Origin: Pseudomonas sp. JQ170C
Lineage (GTDB): Bacteria; Pseudomonadota; Gammaproteobacteria; Pseudomonadales; Pseudomonadaceae
Direction of reading: 5' to 3'
Assembly (NCBI RefSeq): GCF_035581345.1
Contig: NZ_CP141608.1
Coordinates: 5,879,016 to 5,943,015 of the forward strand
DNA length: 64,000 nucleotides
The notes below the pieces were generated by a model. That model ran no database searches, was not told the origin of the DNA, and saw only the letters and a list, made by a program, of their open reading frames with translations. Within the stretch, counting starts at the first letter, position 1; each line of letters starts with the position of its first letter. This document shows, piece by piece, positions 42,809 to 56,733 of this stretch. Made by a program: the position numbers and the translations under genes.

Positions 42809-44644
42809 TTATTCCACCGTCACCGATTTGGCCAGGTTACGCGGCTGGTCAACGTCGGTGCCCTTGAGCACGGCCACGTAGTACGACAGCAGCTGCAGCG
42901 GGATGGTGTAGAGGATCGGCGCCAGCGCATCGATGATGTGCGGTACGGCGATCACGTGAGTCCCTTCACCATTGCTCATGCCAGCCTGTGCATCGGCGAA
43001 CACGATCAGCTCGCCGCCACGGGCACGTACTTCCTGCAAGTTGGACTTGAGCTTCTCCAGCAGTTCGTTGTTCGGCGCCACGGTGACTACCGGCATGTCG
43101 CTGTCCACCAGGGCCAGTGGGCCGTGCTTGAGCTCTCCGGCAGGATAAGCTTCGGCGTGGATGTAGGAGATTTCCTTGAGTTTCAGGGCACCTTCCATTG
43201 CCACAGGGAACTGAGCGCCACGGCCGAGGAACAGGGTGTGGTGCTTGTCGGCGAACAGCTCGGCGGTTTTCTCGACGATTGCATCCATCGCCAGGGCTTC
43301 ACCCAGGCGGGACGGCAGGCGGCGCAATTCTTCGACCAGCTCGGCTTCGACACCGGCTTCCAGCGTGCCGCGCACCTGGCCCAAGGACAGGGTCAGCAGC
43401 ATCAGCGACACCAACTGGGTGGTGAAGGCCTTGGTCGACGCCACACCGATTTCCGGCCCGGCCTGGGTCAGCAAGGTCAGGTCGGACTCTCGTACCAGCG
43501 AGCTGATGCCGACGTTGCAGATCGCCAGGCTGCCGAGGAAACCCAGCTCCTTGGCGTTGCGCAGTGCGGCCAGGGTGTCGGCGGTTTCACCGGATTGGGA
43601 GATGGAGACGAACAGGGTATCGGGCTGTACCACGACCTTGCGGTAGCGGAACTCACTGGCGACTTCGACCTGGCAAGGAATGCCGGCCAGGCTTTCGAGC
43701 CAGTAACGGGCGACCATACCGGCGTGATAGCTGGTGCCGCAGGCGACGATCTGAACATTGCGCACCTTGGCAAACAGCTCGGCGGCTTGCGGACCGAATG
43801 CCTGGACCATGACGTGGTCCTTGCCCAGACGACCTTCCAGGGTACGTTGCACCACGGTTGGCTGCTCGTGGATTTCCTTGAGCATGAAGTGGCGGTATTC
43901 ACCCTTGTCGGCCGCTTCGGCGCCTTCGTGGTACTGCACGGTTTCACGCTGGACCTGGGTACCGGCCACATCCCAGATGGTGACCTGGTCACGGCGGATT
44001 TCGGCGATGTCGCCTTCTTCCAGGTACATGAAGCGGTCGGTGACCTGGCGCAGAGCCAACTGGTCAGAGGCCAGGAAGTTCTCGCCATGGCCCAGGCCGA
44101 TCACCAGCGGGCTGCCGCTACGGGCGGCCAGCAGACGGTCAGGCTGATGCGCACTGATCACGGCCAGACCGTAGGCGCCATGCAGCTGCTTGACGGCAGC
44201 CTTCAGGGCATCGGCCAGGTCCGGCACGGTTTTCAGGGTGTTGTGCAGCAGATGGACAATGACTTCGGTGTCGGTCTCAGAGCTGAACACATAGCCCAGC
44301 CCCTTGAGCTGCTCGCGCAGTTCTTCATGGTTCTCGATGATGCCGTTGTGCACCACCGCCAGTTCGTGGCCGGAGAAATGCGGGTGAGCGTTGTGTTCGG
44401 TCGGCGCACCGTGGGTTGCCCAACGCGTGTGGGCGATGCCCAGGTTGCCGACCAGCGGTTCAGCTGCAACCGCCGCTTCCAGCTCGCTGACCTTGCCGAT
44501 ACGGCGACGGCGCTCCAGGTTGCCCTGCTGGGTATAGACGGCCAAGCCGGCGCTGTCGTAGCCGCGGTATTCCAGGCGCTTGAGGCCTTCGATCAGAATG
44601 GTCGTGATATTACGTTCGGCGACGGCACCAACGATTCCACACAT
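42809..44644 (-). CDS. glmS: Glutamine--fructose-6-phosphate aminotransferase (isomerizing)
   Basis: The 611-residue enzyme makes glucosamine 6-phosphate, the first step to peptidoglycan and LPS amino sugars. The N-terminal glutaminase domain starts [12 protein letters not shown] with Cys2 as nucleophile after Met removal. Two SIS isomerase domains follow ([14 protein letters not shown] near residue 300; [20 protein letters not shown] near 350). It ends LAKSVTVE, the conserved tail where TnsD recognises attTn7. Its ATG overlaps the glmR stop by one base. Confidence 0.97.
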   Translation of the reverse strand: MCGIVGAVAERNITTILIEGLKRLEYRGYDSAGLAVYTQQGNLERRRRIGKVSELEAAVAAEPLVGNLGIAHTRWATHGAPTEHNAHPHFSGHELAVVHNGIIENHEELREQLKGLGYVFSSETDTEVIVHLLHNTLKTVPDLADALKAAVKQLHGAYGLAVISAHQPDRLLAARSGSPLVIGLGHGENFLASDQLALRQVTDRFMYLEEGDIAEIRRDQVTIWDVAGTQVQRETVQYHEGAEAADKGEYRHFMLKEIHEQPTVVQRTLEGRLGKDHVMVQAFGPQAAELFAKVRNVQIVACGTSYHAGMVARYWLESLAGIPCQVEVASEFRYRKVVVQPDTLFVSISQSGETADTLAALRNAKELGFLGSLAICNVGISSLVRESDLTLLTQAGPEIGVASTKAFTTQLVSLMLLTLSLGQVRGTLEAGVEAELVEELRRLPSRLGEALAMDAIVEKTAELFADKHHTLFLGRGAQFPVAMEGALKLKEISYIHAEAYPAGELKHGPLALVDSDMPVVTVAPNNELLEKLKSNLQEVRARGGELIVFADAQAGMSNGEGTHVIAVPHIIDALAPILYTIPLQLLSYYVAVLKGTDVDQPRNLAKSVTVE

Positions 44645-45423
44645 TATTCATGCTCCTTGGAGAGTGCGGCGCAAATCACATGGATGCCGCGGGCTTCAAT
44701 CTGTTCGCGTGCCTCAAGGGACAAGCGCTCATCGGTAATAAGGGTGTTAACGCTGCCCCAGGGCAGCTCGAGGTTGGGGATCTTGCGCCCGACCTTGTCT
44801 GACTCGACCATCACGATCACTTCCCGCGCCACTTCGGCCATGACCCGGCTCAGGCCCAGCAACTCATTGAAGGTTGTCGTGCCACGGGCCAAGTCGATGC
44901 CATCGGCGCCAATGAACAGCTGGTCGAAATCGTAAGAGCGTAGTACCTGCTCGGCAACCTGGCCCTGGAAGGATTCGGAATGCGGATCCCAGGTTCCCCC
45001 GGTCATCAACAGCACTGGCTCATGCTCCAACTCACTCAGGGCTCGGGCCACATTCAGGGAGTTGGTCATCACCACCAGGCCGGGCTGATGGCCAAGCTCG
45101 GGAATCATCGCCGCGGTGGTACTGCCACTGTCGATGATGATGCGGGCGTGCTCACGGATGCGCCCTACCGCAGCCTTGGCAATGGCCTGCTTGTAGAGGG
45201 AGACGGGCTGGCCCTGATCGGCAAACAACTCCTGAGGCAGGGTCACCGCGCCGCCGTAGCGACGCAGCAGCAGGCCGTTGGCCTCCAGTGCCGCGAGATC
45301 CTTGCGGATGGTCACTTCCGAAGTCTCGAAACGCTTGGCCAAGGCGTCGACACTCACTTCGCCCTGTTCATTGAGCAGGGCGAGTATGTTGTGGCGGCGT
45401 TGAGGCGTGTTTCGTTTCGACAT
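44644..45423 (-). CDS. glmR: DeoR-family regulator upstream of glmS (GlmR)
   Basis: This 259-residue protein has a DeoR helix-turn-helix ([20 protein letters not shown], then [20 protein letters not shown]) and a sugar-phosphate sensor domain ([33 protein letters not shown]). The P. aeruginosa protein in this position, GlmR, regulates glmS and central metabolism. ATG 45423 begins [12 protein letters not shown]; an upstream start at 45462 is less likely. The stop and the glmS ATG overlap (TAATG), so the two are coupled. Confidence 0.88.
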   Translation of the reverse strand: MSKRNTPQRRHNILALLNEQGEVSVDALAKRFETSEVTIRKDLAALEANGLLLRRYGGAVTLPQELFADQGQPVSLYKQAIAKAAVGRIREHARIIIDSGSTTAAMIPELGHQPGLVVMTNSLNVARALSELEHEPVLLMTGGTWDPHSESFQGQVAEQVLRSYDFDQLFIGADGIDLARGTTTFNELLGLSRVMAEVAREVIVMVESDKVGRKIPNLELPWGSVNTLITDERLSLEAREQIEARGIHVICAALSKEHE

Positions 45424-45526
45424 GGAATGCTTAAGTTTCGTTCCGAAAGATAATGCTGCCAATCAGAACCTAAAGCAGGAAATGCGTCAAGCGGGCGTAC
45501 GAAAAATTCTTCTGTGAATAACTTGC

Positions 45527-45565
45527 TCGCGGGACAAGCCCGCTCCTACCGCGGGATTGCCCGGC
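45527..45565. repeat. REP element between glmR and glmU
   Basis: CTCGCGGGACAAGCCCGCTC and the facing GCGGGATTGCCCGGC are a short, degenerate REP pair. A perfect TTATCCACA lies next to it at 45569-45577. Confidence 0.7.
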
Positions 45566-45585
45566 AATTTATCCACAAGAAACAA

Positions 45586-45619
45586 AAAGGCCGACTTATG
45601 CACAATCCAGTCGGCCTTT
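45586..45619 (-). terminator. glmU terminator
   Basis: AAAGGCCGACT (45586-45596) and AGTCGGCCTTT (45609-45619) form an 11-bp stem. On the minus strand it is followed by TTGTTTC, 20 bp after the glmU stop. Confidence 0.85.
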
Positions 45620-45639
45620 CTACACTGCTGTGGGTAACT

Positions 45640-47007
45640 TCAGCTCTTCTTGATTTTCTCCGGCCGCTTCCAGCCGTCGATGTTGCGCTGACGCGCACGA
45701 CCCACAGCCAGCTGGCTGGCTTCTACATTCTGGGTAATGGTGGAACCGGCTGCGGTGGTAGCCCCCGTACCGATATCCACAGGCGCCACCAGCGAGTTGT
45801 TGGAACCGATGAACACGTCCTCGCCCAGGATGGTCTTGAACTTGTTCGCGCCGTCGTAGTTGCAGGTGATGGTGCCGGCACCGATGTTGGAACGTGCACC
45901 GATCTCGGCATCGCCCAGGTAGGCCAGATGGCCGGCCTTGGCGCCTTCGCCCAGGTGGGCGTTCTTCAGTTCGACAAAGTTACCCACATGGGCACGGGCA
46001 TCCAGAACACTGCCAGGACGCAAGCGGGCGAACGGACCAGCATCGCTGCCCTCACCCATGATCGCGCCTTCAAGGTGGCTGTTGGCTTTGACGATCGCAC
46101 CTTTACGCAGGGTGCTGTTCTTGATGACGCAGTTCGGGCCGATCACCACGTCGTCTTCGATGACCACACGGCCTTCGAGAATCACGTTGATGTCGATCAG
46201 CACATCACGGCCTACGGTAACTTCGCCACGTACATCGAAACGCGCCGGGTCACGCAGGGTTACGCCCTGGGCCATCAGGCGGCGACCTTCGCGCAGCTGG
46301 TAGTGACGCTCGAGCTCCGCCAGTTGACGACGGTCGTTGGCGCCCTGCACTTCCATCGCGTCCAGCGGCTGCTCGGTCGCAACCACCAGGCCATCGGCAA
46401 CAGCCATGGCGATGACGTCGGTGAGGTAGTACTCGCCCTGGGCATTGTTGTTCGACAGACGACCCAGCCACTCGGCCAGGCGTGCGCCCGGAACGGCCAG
46501 AATGCCGGTGTTGCCTTCCTTGATGGCTTTCTGTGCGTCGTTGGCGTCTTTGTGCTCGACGATGGCCGCCACCTGGCCCTGGGCATCGCGAACGATGCGG
46601 CCGTAGCCGGTTGGGTCGTCGAGGGTGACGGTCAGCAGGCCCAGCTGCTCAGGGGTTACCTTGGCCAAAAGGCGTTTGAGGGTATCCACCTCGATCAGCG
46701 GTACATCGCCATAGAGGATCAGCACGGTGTCGGCATTCAAGGCCGGCAGGGCCTGGGCGACAGCGTGGCCGGTACCCAGTTGTTTGTCCTGCAGGACGAA
46801 ATTCAGGTCGTCGGCCGCCAGGCGCTCACGCACCAGCTCGGCACCATGGCCGATCACCACATGAATGCCCTGGGGTTCAAGCTGACGAGCGCTGTGGATA
46901 ACGTGGCCAAGCATGGAATTGCCGGCGACCGGGTGCAGTACCTTGGGCAGCGCCGAACGCATGCGGGTGCCTTGGCCGGCGGCGAGAATAACGATATCGA
47001 GGGACAT
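45640..47007 (-). CDS. glmU: Bifunctional UDP-GlcNAc pyrophosphorylase / GlcN-1-P acetyltransferase
   Basis: This 455-residue enzyme makes UDP-GlcNAc. The N-terminal nucleotidyltransferase domain has [20 protein letters not shown] near residue 7 and [16 protein letters not shown] near 100. The C-terminal left-handed beta-helix shows hexapeptide repeats ([53 protein letters not shown]) and the acetyl-CoA end ([20 protein letters not shown]). A perfect TGTGGATAA DnaA-like 9-mer lies in its coding DNA at 46893. Confidence 0.97.
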   Translation of the reverse strand: MSLDIVILAAGQGTRMRSALPKVLHPVAGNSMLGHVIHSARQLEPQGIHVVIGHGAELVRERLAADDLNFVLQDKQLGTGHAVAQALPALNADTVLILYGDVPLIEVDTLKRLLAKVTPEQLGLLTVTLDDPTGYGRIVRDAQGQVAAIVEHKDANDAQKAIKEGNTGILAVPGARLAEWLGRLSNNNAQGEYYLTDVIAMAVADGLVVATEQPLDAMEVQGANDRRQLAELERHYQLREGRRLMAQGVTLRDPARFDVRGEVTVGRDVLIDINVILEGRVVIEDDVVIGPNCVIKNSTLRKGAIVKANSHLEGAIMGEGSDAGPFARLRPGSVLDARAHVGNFVELKNAHLGEGAKAGHLAYLGDAEIGARSNIGAGTITCNYDGANKFKTILGEDVFIGSNNSLVAPVDIGTGATTAAGSTITQNVEASQLAVGRARQRNIDGWKRPEKIKKS

Positions 47008-47070
47008 TGACTGGCTACCAATCCTGGGTGGTCAGCGATGTGACCAAAAGAAGAAAATGCAGAAAAAGAA

Positions 47071-47094
47071 AAAGGGTAGCCGAGGCTACCCTTT
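47071..47094. terminator. ATP synthase operon terminator
   Basis: AAAGGGTAGCC (47071-47081) and GGCTACCCTTT (47084-47094) form a perfect 11-bp stem with a 2-bp centre, followed on the minus strand by TTTTTC. It lies 39 bp after the atpC stop. Confidence 0.9.
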
Positions 47095-47133
47095 AACTCA
47101 ATCACGCCAGAAGTGAACGGCAGTAATACCGGA

Positions 47134-47550
47134 TTACTTCTTGCGCATTTGCTGGACGGTGCGCAGCTGAGCTGCGGCTTCGGCCAGACGTGCAGCGGCG
47201 GCACTGTAGTCGAAATCCGCGCTCTTTTCGTGCAGGGCTTGCTCAGCAGCTTTTACAGCATCCTGAGCCTGGGCTTCGTCCAGGTCAGCAGCACGTTGCA
47301 CGGTATCGGCAAGCACCTTGACCATGTTCGGCTGGACCTCGAGGAAACCACCAGAGATGTAGAACACCTCTTGGGCGCCACCCTGCTTGGTCAGCGTGAT
47401 CGGACCTGGCTTCAGATTAGTGATCAGCGGCGCGTGGCCTGGAGCGATACCAAGATCACCCAGGTTACCGTGCGCAACCACCATCTCGACCAGACCGGAG
47501 AAAATTTCTCCTTCCGCGCTGACGATATCGCAATGGACTGTCATAGCCAT
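47134..47550 (-). CDS. atpC: ATP synthase epsilon subunit
   Basis: This 138-residue F1 epsilon subunit has [40 protein letters not shown] and a C-terminal helical tail that can inhibit ATP hydrolysis. It is the last gene of the operon, 44 bp after atpD with a GC-rich hairpin in the gap. Start at ATG 47550 or two codons later. Confidence 0.96.
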   Translation of the reverse strand: MAMTVHCDIVSAEGEIFSGLVEMVVAHGNLGDLGIAPGHAPLITNLKPGPITLTKQGGAQEVFYISGGFLEVQPNMVKVLADTVQRAADLDEAQAQDAVKAAEQALHEKSADFDYSAAAARLAEAAAQLRTVQQMRKK

Positions 47551-47571
47551 CTGCTTGCCTCAACCTGATTA

Positions 47572-47589
47572 GCGCCCCTTTCGGGGCGC
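47572..47589 (-). other. Intercistronic hairpin between atpD and atpC
   Basis: GCGCCCC (47572-47578) and GGGGCGC (47583-47589) form a strong stem with no U-tract, so it is more likely a stability or translation element than a terminator. Confidence 0.6.
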
Positions 47590-47594
47590 CGGGA

Positions 47595-48998
<1,404 letters not shown>

Positions 48999-49859
48999 TT
49001 AAACCGCGGCAGCGCCGCCGACGATTTCCGAGATCTCTTGGGTGATCGCAGCCTGACGCGCCTTGTTGTAGATCAGCTGCAATTCGCTGATCAAATCACC
49101 GGCGTTGTCGGTGGCGTTCTTCATTGCGATCATCCGGGCAGCTTGTTCAGCTGCGTTGTTCTCGACCACCGCCTGGTAGACCTGCGACTCCACGTAACGC
49201 ACCATCAGGCCGTCCAGCAGCTCTTTGGCGTCAGGTTCGTAGAGGTAGTCCCAGTGGTGCTTGAGTTCTTGATCCGGGGTTGCAACCAACGGAATCAACT
49301 GCTCGACCGTTGGGGTTTGCGTCATGGTATTGATGAACTTGTTCGATACCACGGACAGACGATCGATACGACCATCCAGGTAAGCGTCCAGCATGACCTT
49401 GACGCTGCCGATCAGATCATTGATCGACGGCTCTTCGCCCAGGTGGCTGATCGCTGCAACGACGTTACCGCCGAAGCTGCGGAAAAACGCCGCACCCTTG
49501 CTGCCAACCACGCAAAGATCGATCTCGATACCTTGCTCGCGGTTGACCGCCATGTCCTTGACCAGGGCCTTGAACAGGTTGGTGTTCAAGCCACCGCACA
49601 GACCACGGTCACTGCTCACGACGACATAACCAACGCGCTTTACAGGGCGGTCGATCATGAACGGGTGACGGTATTCCGGGTTGGCGTTGGCCAGATGACC
49701 AATAACCTGGCGGATACGCTCCGCATAAGGACGGCTAGCAGCCATGCGCATTTGAGCCTTGCGCATCTTGCTGACCGCCACTTTTTCCATGGCGCTGGTA
49801 ATTTTTTGCGTGCTTTTGATGCTCGCAATCTTACTGCGAATCTCTTTTGCGCCTGCCAT
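48999..49859 (-). CDS. atpG: ATP synthase gamma subunit
   Basis: The 286-residue rotor subunit has the N-terminal [20 protein letters not shown] and C-terminal [20 protein letters not shown] coiled-coil ends that form the central shaft. It also has [16 protein letters not shown] near residue 80. It lies 27 bp before atpD and 50 bp after atpA; a strong hairpin sits in the atpA gap. Confidence 0.97.
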   Translation of the reverse strand: MAGAKEIRSKIASIKSTQKITSAMEKVAVSKMRKAQMRMAASRPYAERIRQVIGHLANANPEYRHPFMIDRPVKRVGYVVVSSDRGLCGGLNTNLFKALVKDMAVNREQGIEIDLCVVGSKGAAFFRSFGGNVVAAISHLGEEPSINDLIGSVKVMLDAYLDGRIDRLSVVSNKFINTMTQTPTVEQLIPLVATPDQELKHHWDYLYEPDAKELLDGLMVRYVESQVYQAVVENNAAEQAARMIAMKNATDNAGDLISELQLIYNKARQAAITQEISEIVGGAAAV

Positions 49860-49880
49860 GTAACACCTATCAGGTTAGCA

Positions 49881-49904
49881 AGCGGGGGCTGCAAAGCCCC
49901 CGCT
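49881..49904 (-). other. Intercistronic hairpin between atpA and atpG
   Basis: AGCGGGGGC (49881-49889) and GCCCCCGCT (49896-49904) form a 9-bp GC-rich stem with loop TGCAAA. No U-tract follows on the minus strand. Confidence 0.65.
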
Positions 49905-49909
49905 GCGGC

Positions 49910-51454
49910 TTACCAGGTTTGGGTGGCCTTGAACTTCTCGATACCGGCTTTGATGCCAGCGTCGATTTCGTCGTTGAAGTCACCCTTCACGTTGATCTTC
50001 GCCATCAGTTCGGCGTGATCACGGTTGAAGTAAGCAATCAGCGCTTGTTCAAAGCTGCCGACTTTGGCGATTTCAACGTCGGTCAGGAACCCACGCTCAG
50101 CGGCATACAGCGACAGCGCCATGTCCGCGATGGACATTGGAGCGTATTGCTTCTGCTTCATCAGCTCGGTAACACGTTGACCGTGCTCGAGTTGCTTACG
50201 GGTGGCTTCGTCCAGGTCAGAAGCGAACTGGGCGAATGCCGCCAGTTCACGGTACTGAGCCAGAGCGGTACGGATACCACCGGAGAGCTTCTTGATGATC
50301 TTGGTCTGAGCGGCACCACCCACACGGGATACCGAAACACCGGCGTTAACTGCAGGGCGGATGCCCGAGTTGAACATGGCCGATTCCAGGAAGATCTGAC
50401 CGTCGGTGATGGAAATCACGTTGGTCGGAACGAACGCGGAAACGTCGCCAGCCTGGGTTTCGATGATCGGCAGTGCGGTCAGGGAACCGGTCTTGCCAGT
50501 TACAGCGCCGTTGGTGAACTTCTCGACGTACTCTTCGGAAACGCGCGATGCACGCTCCAGCAGACGGGAGTGGAGATAGAACACGTCACCTGGGTACGCT
50601 TCACGTCCTGGTGGACGGCGCAGCAGCAGGGAGATCTGACGGTAGGCAACGGCCTGCTTGGACAGGTCATCGTAAACGATCAGTGCGTCTTCACCGCGGT
50701 CACGGAAGAACTCGCCCATGGTGCAACCGGCGTATGGCGCCAGGAATTGCAGTGCGGCGGATTCCGAAGCACTGGCAACAACCACGATGGTGTTGGCCAG
50801 GGCGCCGTTTTCTTCCAGCTTGCGAACGATGTTGGCAACGGTGGAACGCTTCTGGCCGACGGCTACATAAACACAGAAAATACCGCTGTCTTTCTGGTTG
50901 ATGATGGCGTCGATCGCCATGGCGGTCTTACCGATCTGACGGTCACCGATGATCAGCTCACGCTGGCCACGGCCGACAGGGATCATGGCGTCGACGGATT
51001 TGTAGCCAGTCTGTACAGGCTGGTCTACCGACTTACGCCAGATAACGCCCGGAGCAACTTTCTCGACCGCGTCGGTCTCGGTGTTGCCCAGTGGGCCTTT
51101 GCCGTCGATTGGGTTGCCCAGTGCGTCGACAACGCGACCCAGCAGTTCCTTACCAACTGGAACCTCGAGGATGCGACCGGTGCACTTGGCGCTCATGCCT
51201 TCAGCGAGGGTGTCGTATGCGCCCAGTACTACCGCACCAACGGAGTCTTGCTCCAGGTTGAGGGCCATACCGAACACGCCACCTGGAAACTCGATCATTT
51301 CGCCGTACATAACGTCGGCCAGACCGTGAATCCGCACGATACCGTCAGAAACGCTGACGACGGTACCTTCGTTGCGGGCTTGAGAGGCTACATCGAGATT
51401 CTCGATGCGGCCCTTGATGATTTCACTAATTTCGGAAGGATTGAGTTGCTGCAT
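49910..51454 (-). CDS. atpA: ATP synthase alpha subunit
   Basis: The 514-residue noncatalytic F1 subunit starts [20 protein letters not shown] and has Walker [19 protein letters not shown] near residue 170, [16 protein letters not shown], and the C-terminal [14 protein letters not shown] segment ([20 protein letters not shown]) near 370. The length is typical. Confidence 0.98.
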   Translation of the reverse strand: MQQLNPSEISEIIKGRIENLDVASQARNEGTVVSVSDGIVRIHGLADVMYGEMIEFPGGVFGMALNLEQDSVGAVVLGAYDTLAEGMSAKCTGRILEVPVGKELLGRVVDALGNPIDGKGPLGNTETDAVEKVAPGVIWRKSVDQPVQTGYKSVDAMIPVGRGQRELIIGDRQIGKTAMAIDAIINQKDSGIFCVYVAVGQKRSTVANIVRKLEENGALANTIVVVASASESAALQFLAPYAGCTMGEFFRDRGEDALIVYDDLSKQAVAYRQISLLLRRPPGREAYPGDVFYLHSRLLERASRVSEEYVEKFTNGAVTGKTGSLTALPIIETQAGDVSAFVPTNVISITDGQIFLESAMFNSGIRPAVNAGVSVSRVGGAAQTKIIKKLSGGIRTALAQYRELAAFAQFASDLDEATRKQLEHGQRVTELMKQKQYAPMSIADMALSLYAAERGFLTDVEIAKVGSFEQALIAYFNRDHAELMAKINVKGDFNDEIDAGIKAGIEKFKATQTW

Positions 51455-51475
51455 TGCTCTGCTGCCCCTTCAAAC

Positions 51476-52012
51476 TCAAGATTTCAATGCTTCGGCCAGT
51501 TTCGCGATCTTGCCGCGAACCGAGCCATCGATTACCAGGTCGCCGGCGCGGATCACGACACCACCGATTAAGGAGGCGTCCTCCGTCGCATGCAGGCGCA
51601 CTTCCCGGCTGAGCCGTGCACTGAGAACCTTGGCGAGTTTGTCTTGCTGTTCTTGGTTCAACGCAAAAGCACTAGTGACTTCCACGTCCACGGATTTTTC
51701 TTGCTCGGCCTTGTACAGCTCGAACAAAGACGCAATCTCCGGCAATAGCAGGAGACGGTCGTTTTCCGCGGCAACATGAATGAAATTCTGTGCCTGTGCA
51801 TCGAACTTGTCACCGCACACGTCAATAAACGCGGCGGCCTTTTCTGCGCTCGTCAGTCGCGGGGCCTTGAGCAGGCGCTGCATTGTGCCGTCTTCCGACA
51901 CTGCAGCAGCCAGGCCGAGCATGGCTGACCAATTGGCCAGTTGCTGATGGGCCTGGGCGTGCTCAAAGGCCGCCTTAGCGTAAGGTCGGGCCAACGTGGT
52001 CAGTTCTGCCAT
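51476..52012 (-). CDS. atpH: ATP synthase delta subunit
   Basis: This 178-residue stator subunit has [20 protein letters not shown] at the N-terminus and the C-terminal [20 protein letters not shown] and [20 protein letters not shown] signatures. It joins F1 to the b subunits and lies 12 bp after atpF. Confidence 0.97.
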   Translation of the reverse strand: MAELTTLARPYAKAAFEHAQAHQQLANWSAMLGLAAAVSEDGTMQRLLKAPRLTSAEKAAAFIDVCGDKFDAQAQNFIHVAAENDRLLLLPEIASLFELYKAEQEKSVDVEVTSAFALNQEQQDKLAKVLSARLSREVRLHATEDASLIGGVVIRAGDLVIDGSVRGKIAKLAEALKS

Positions 52013-52024
52013 GATCGCCCTCGC

Positions 52025-52495
52025 TTAAATTTCAGCGGCCAGTTTATTAACCAGCTCCGCATGCGCGTTTTGATCGATTGTGGCGCCAAGGATCTTTTCA
52101 GCACCGCCAACGGCCAGGCTACCCACTTGGGCGCGCAGCGCGTCTTTGACGCTGTTAATTTCCTGTTCGATCTCGGCTTGAGCCTGAGCCTTCACACGGT
52201 CAGCTTCGACGCGGGCCTGATCACGGGCTTCCTCGACGATCTGAGCACCGCGCTTCTTGGCTTGCTCAATGATTTCGGCTGCCTGAGCTTTCGCTTCGCG
52301 CAGTTGCTGACCCGCTTTATCTTGGGCCAGCTCCAGGTCGCGAGCTGCTCGGTTGGCAGCGTCCAGTCCATCCGCGATCTTCTTCTGACGTTCTTGCAAT
52401 GCCGCGATGACCGGAGGCCACACGAACTTCATGCAGAACAGCACAAAAATGAAGAACGCAACGGACTGACCAATCAGGGTTGCATTAATGTTCAC
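52025..52495 (-). CDS. atpF: ATP synthase b subunit
   Basis: The 156-residue stator subunit has one N-terminal membrane helix ([20 protein letters not shown]) followed by a long charged coiled coil ([20 protein letters not shown] and so on). The length matches bacterial b subunits. It is 57 bp after atpE. Confidence 0.97.
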   Translation of the reverse strand: MNINATLIGQSVAFFIFVLFCMKFVWPPVIAALQERQKKIADGLDAANRAARDLELAQDKAGQQLREAKAQAAEIIEQAKKRGAQIVEEARDQARVEADRVKAQAQAEIEQEINSVKDALRAQVGSLAVGGAEKILGATIDQNAHAELVNKLAAEI

Positions 52496-52552
52496 GCCAA
52501 CACCTCGCTCGTTCTTTGTCCATCACACCAAACCACTCGAGAATTCGAGTGA

Positions 52553-54247
<1,695 letters not shown>

Positions 54248-54396
54248 CACAACTGCTCCTCGAAAGTCGACCAACCAGTCAGCAATGACTTGGCATAATT
54301 TGTGCCGACAAAATGCGCGCAGAGTATAGGGGCGGTTTAACCCCTATTCAACTGCCGGGTAGTGATTTCCGACTACGCGCTACAAAAGGAATTGTT

Positions 54397-55269
54397 TCAG
54401 CGGATGTGTGCTAGCACACCTTGCAACTCATCTAACGAGTTGTAACGGATAACTAGTTGACCTTTGCCCTTGTTGCCATGACGTATCTGTACTGACGAGC
54501 CCAAACGCTCTGCCAGACGCTGTTCAAGGCGGGTAATGTCCGGATCCGGCTTGGCGGGTTCAACCGGCTCCGGCTTGCCATTGAGCCACTGGCGAACCAG
54601 TGCTTCTGTCTGGCGTACGGTCAGCCCACGTGCGACAACATGACGCGCCCCATCCACCTGCTGTTCATCCGGCAAACCGAGCAATGCCCGGGCGTGACCC
54701 ATCTCCAGATCACCATGGGACAACATGGTCTTGATCACTTCAGGCAGCGAGATCAGGCGCAGCAGATTGGCCACGGTAACCCGTGACTTGCCCACAGCGT
54801 CGGCGACCTGTTGCTGAGTCAGCTGGAACTCCTGCTGCAGGCGCTGCAGGGCGATCGCCTCCTCTACCGGGTTGAGGTCTTCGCGCTGGATGTTCTCGAT
54901 CAGCGCCATGGCGATGGCTGCTTCATCGGGCACATCGCGGACCATGGCCGGGATGGTCTCCATTCCGGCCTGCTGGCTGGCGCGCCAGCGACGTTCACCC
55001 GCGATGATCTCGTAGCGGTTCTCGGCAATCGGGCGGACCACGATCGGTTGCATGACGCCCTGGCTCTTGATCGACTGAGCCAGTTCTTCCAGCGCCTGCG
55101 GGTCCATGTCCCGGCGTGGCTGGTACTTGCCGCGCTCGATCAGGTCGAGCGGCAGATGTTGCAGTTCTTTCTGGTCGACCTTTACAGCCTGCTCTTCGAG
55201 CGCGCTGACGGTAGGACCACTGAGCAGTGCATCCAACCCACGTCCGAGACCCCGTTTCTTAACGGCCAT
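54397..55269 (-). CDS. parB: Chromosome partitioning protein ParB
   Basis: This 290-residue CTPase binds parS and spreads on DNA. It starts MAVKKRGLGRGLDALLSGPT and has the ParB N-terminal box IAGERRWRASQQAGMETIPA near residue 90, HTH motifs (TQQQVADAVGKSRVTVANLL near 160) and a C-terminal dimer domain. parA is 9 bp upstream on the same strand. A parS-like site lies 31 kb away in folE2. Confidence 0.96.
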   Translation of the reverse strand: MAVKKRGLGRGLDALLSGPTVSALEEQAVKVDQKELQHLPLDLIERGKYQPRRDMDPQALEELAQSIKSQGVMQPIVVRPIAENRYEIIAGERRWRASQQAGMETIPAMVRDVPDEAAIAMALIENIQREDLNPVEEAIALQRLQQEFQLTQQQVADAVGKSRVTVANLLRLISLPEVIKTMLSHGDLEMGHARALLGLPDEQQVDGARHVVARGLTVRQTEALVRQWLNGKPEPVEPAKPDPDITRLEQRLAERLGSSVQIRHGNKGKGQLVIRYNSLDELQGVLAHIR

Positions 55270-55278
55270 ACGGATTCC

Positions 55279-56070
55279 TTAAGTTGTTTGTGCAGTGCGA
55301 GATGGACGGCGCTGACGGCGTACGAGTTCCCCAGCCAGGGCCAGATAAGCCAGTGCTCCACGCGATTGCTTGTCGTAGGCCAGGGCCGGCATACCGAAAC
55401 TCGGTGCCTCGGCCAGGCGGATGTTACGTGGGATCACCGTGTCGTACAGCTGATCGCCAAAATGCTCCTTGAGCTGCGCCGAGACATCGTTGATCAGGCT
55501 CAGGCGCGGGTCATACATGGTCCGCAGCAGGCCTTCGACCTTCAGGTTCGGGTTCAGGCGTTCGCCGATGCGCTTGATGTTATCCACAAGGTCGCTCAAG
55601 CCTTCCAGGGCAAAGTATTCACATTGCATCGGAATGATGACGCCATCGGCGGCCACCAGCGCGTTGAGGGTCAACATCGACAGCGACGGCGGGCAGTCGA
55701 TCAGGATGTAGTCGTAATTCTCGCGAATAGGCGCCAGCGCAGTGCGCAGACGACTTTCCTTCATCTGCATTTCCAGCAGCACCACTTCGGCAGCGGTGAG
55801 GTCGCGGTTGGCCGGCAGCAGCTGGTAACCACCGTGTTCGGAAAAATGCATGGCCTGGGCCAGGTCGCATTCACCGATCAGCAGGTCGTAGACCGAGTGT
55901 TCCAGGACGTGTTTATCCACACCGCTACCCATGGTGGCGTTGCCCTGTGGATCGAGATCGATCAGCAGTACGCGGCGCTTGGTGGCCACCAGCGATGCTG
56001 CGAGATTGATACAGGTGGTGGTTTTACCCACCCCTCCTTTCTGGTTCGCGATTGCGAATACCTTAGCCAT
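55279..56070 (-). CDS. parA: Chromosome partitioning ATPase ParA
   Basis: The 263-residue deviant Walker ATPase begins MAKVFAIANQKGGVGKTTTC with KGGVGKTT, then DLDPQGNATMGSGVD near residue 40 and ILIDCPPSLSMLTLNALVAA near 117. It moves ParB-parS complexes. Two perfect DnaA-box-like 9-mers occur in its coding DNA at 55580 and 55913. Confidence 0.97.
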   Translation of the reverse strand: MAKVFAIANQKGGVGKTTTCINLAASLVATKRRVLLIDLDPQGNATMGSGVDKHVLEHSVYDLLIGECDLAQAMHFSEHGGYQLLPANRDLTAAEVVLLEMQMKESRLRTALAPIRENYDYILIDCPPSLSMLTLNALVAADGVIIPMQCEYFALEGLSDLVDNIKRIGERLNPNLKVEGLLRTMYDPRLSLINDVSAQLKEHFGDQLYDTVIPRNIRLAEAPSFGMPALAYDKQSRGALAYLALAGELVRRQRRPSRTAQTT

Positions 56071-56088
56071 TCTTGCTTGTGTTCCCAG

Positions 56089-56733
56089 TCATGCCGTGCG
56101 GCGCAGTATCAGCAGATGGCGTTGGCCTTGGCAACCAGGAACGGTCAAGGCCTGCTCGCTATCTACTCTGAAATCTGCCGGCAATGCTACCAGTTCATCG
56201 GCAGGATGCAGCCCTTTCATTGCCAGCCACTGCGTCTGGCCGTCGCCGAGGTGGCGCGTCCAGTTGGTGAAGTTCTCCATGCTGCTGAAAGCACGGGAAA
56301 CAATTCCAGTGAAGGGGAGCTCCGGTTGGTACTCCTCGACCCGCTTGTGGATAACTTGCAGGTTGTCCAGCTTCAGTTCCAGTTTCACCTGGGTCAGGAA
56401 GCGAGTTTTCTTACCGTTGCTGTCGAGTACCGTGACTTGCTTGTCCGGATGCAGGATAGCCAGCGGAATGCCCGGCATACCGCCACCGCTGCCGACATCG
56501 AGCCAACGCTCGCTGTGGATAAACGGCATGACGCTCAGGCTGTCGAGTAGATGGCGGGACACCATTTCGTCCGGATTGCGCACGGCGGTCAGGTTGTAGG
56601 CCTTGTTCCACTTGATCAGCAAGGCCAGGTAGGCCAGCAATTGCGCGTGCTGGGCCTCGCTCAGCTCGACACCAAGCTGGCGGGCACCTGTGGACAACTC
56701 TTCGGCGTGTTGAGGGGTGACCAGAGAACTCAA
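56089..56733 (-). CDS. rsmG: 16S rRNA (guanine527-N7)-methyltransferase
   Basis: This 214-residue SAM-dependent enzyme methylates G527 of 16S rRNA. Motif [21 protein letters not shown] is near residue 72, with [20 protein letters not shown] before it. TTG 56733 is the start: GGAGCAAAGCGC precedes it and the result is [14 protein letters not shown], the usual N-terminus. It overlaps the mnmG stop by four bases (TTGA), so translation is coupled. Confidence 0.93.
   Translation of the reverse strand: MSSLVTPQHAEELSTGARQLGVELSEAQHAQLLAYLALLIKWNKAYNLTAVRNPDEMVSRHLLDSLSVMPFIHSERWLDVGSGGGMPGIPLAILHPDKQVTVLDSNGKKTRFLTQVKLELKLDNLQVIHKRVEEYQPELPFTGIVSRAFSSMENFTNWTRHLGDGQTQWLAMKGLHPADELVALPADFRVDSEQALTVPGCQGQRHLLILRRTA

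Noticed and set aside
42938..44935. 665-codon plus-strand open frame opposite glmS
   Set aside because: It crosses the glmS/glmR junction on the opposite strand and has no domain features.
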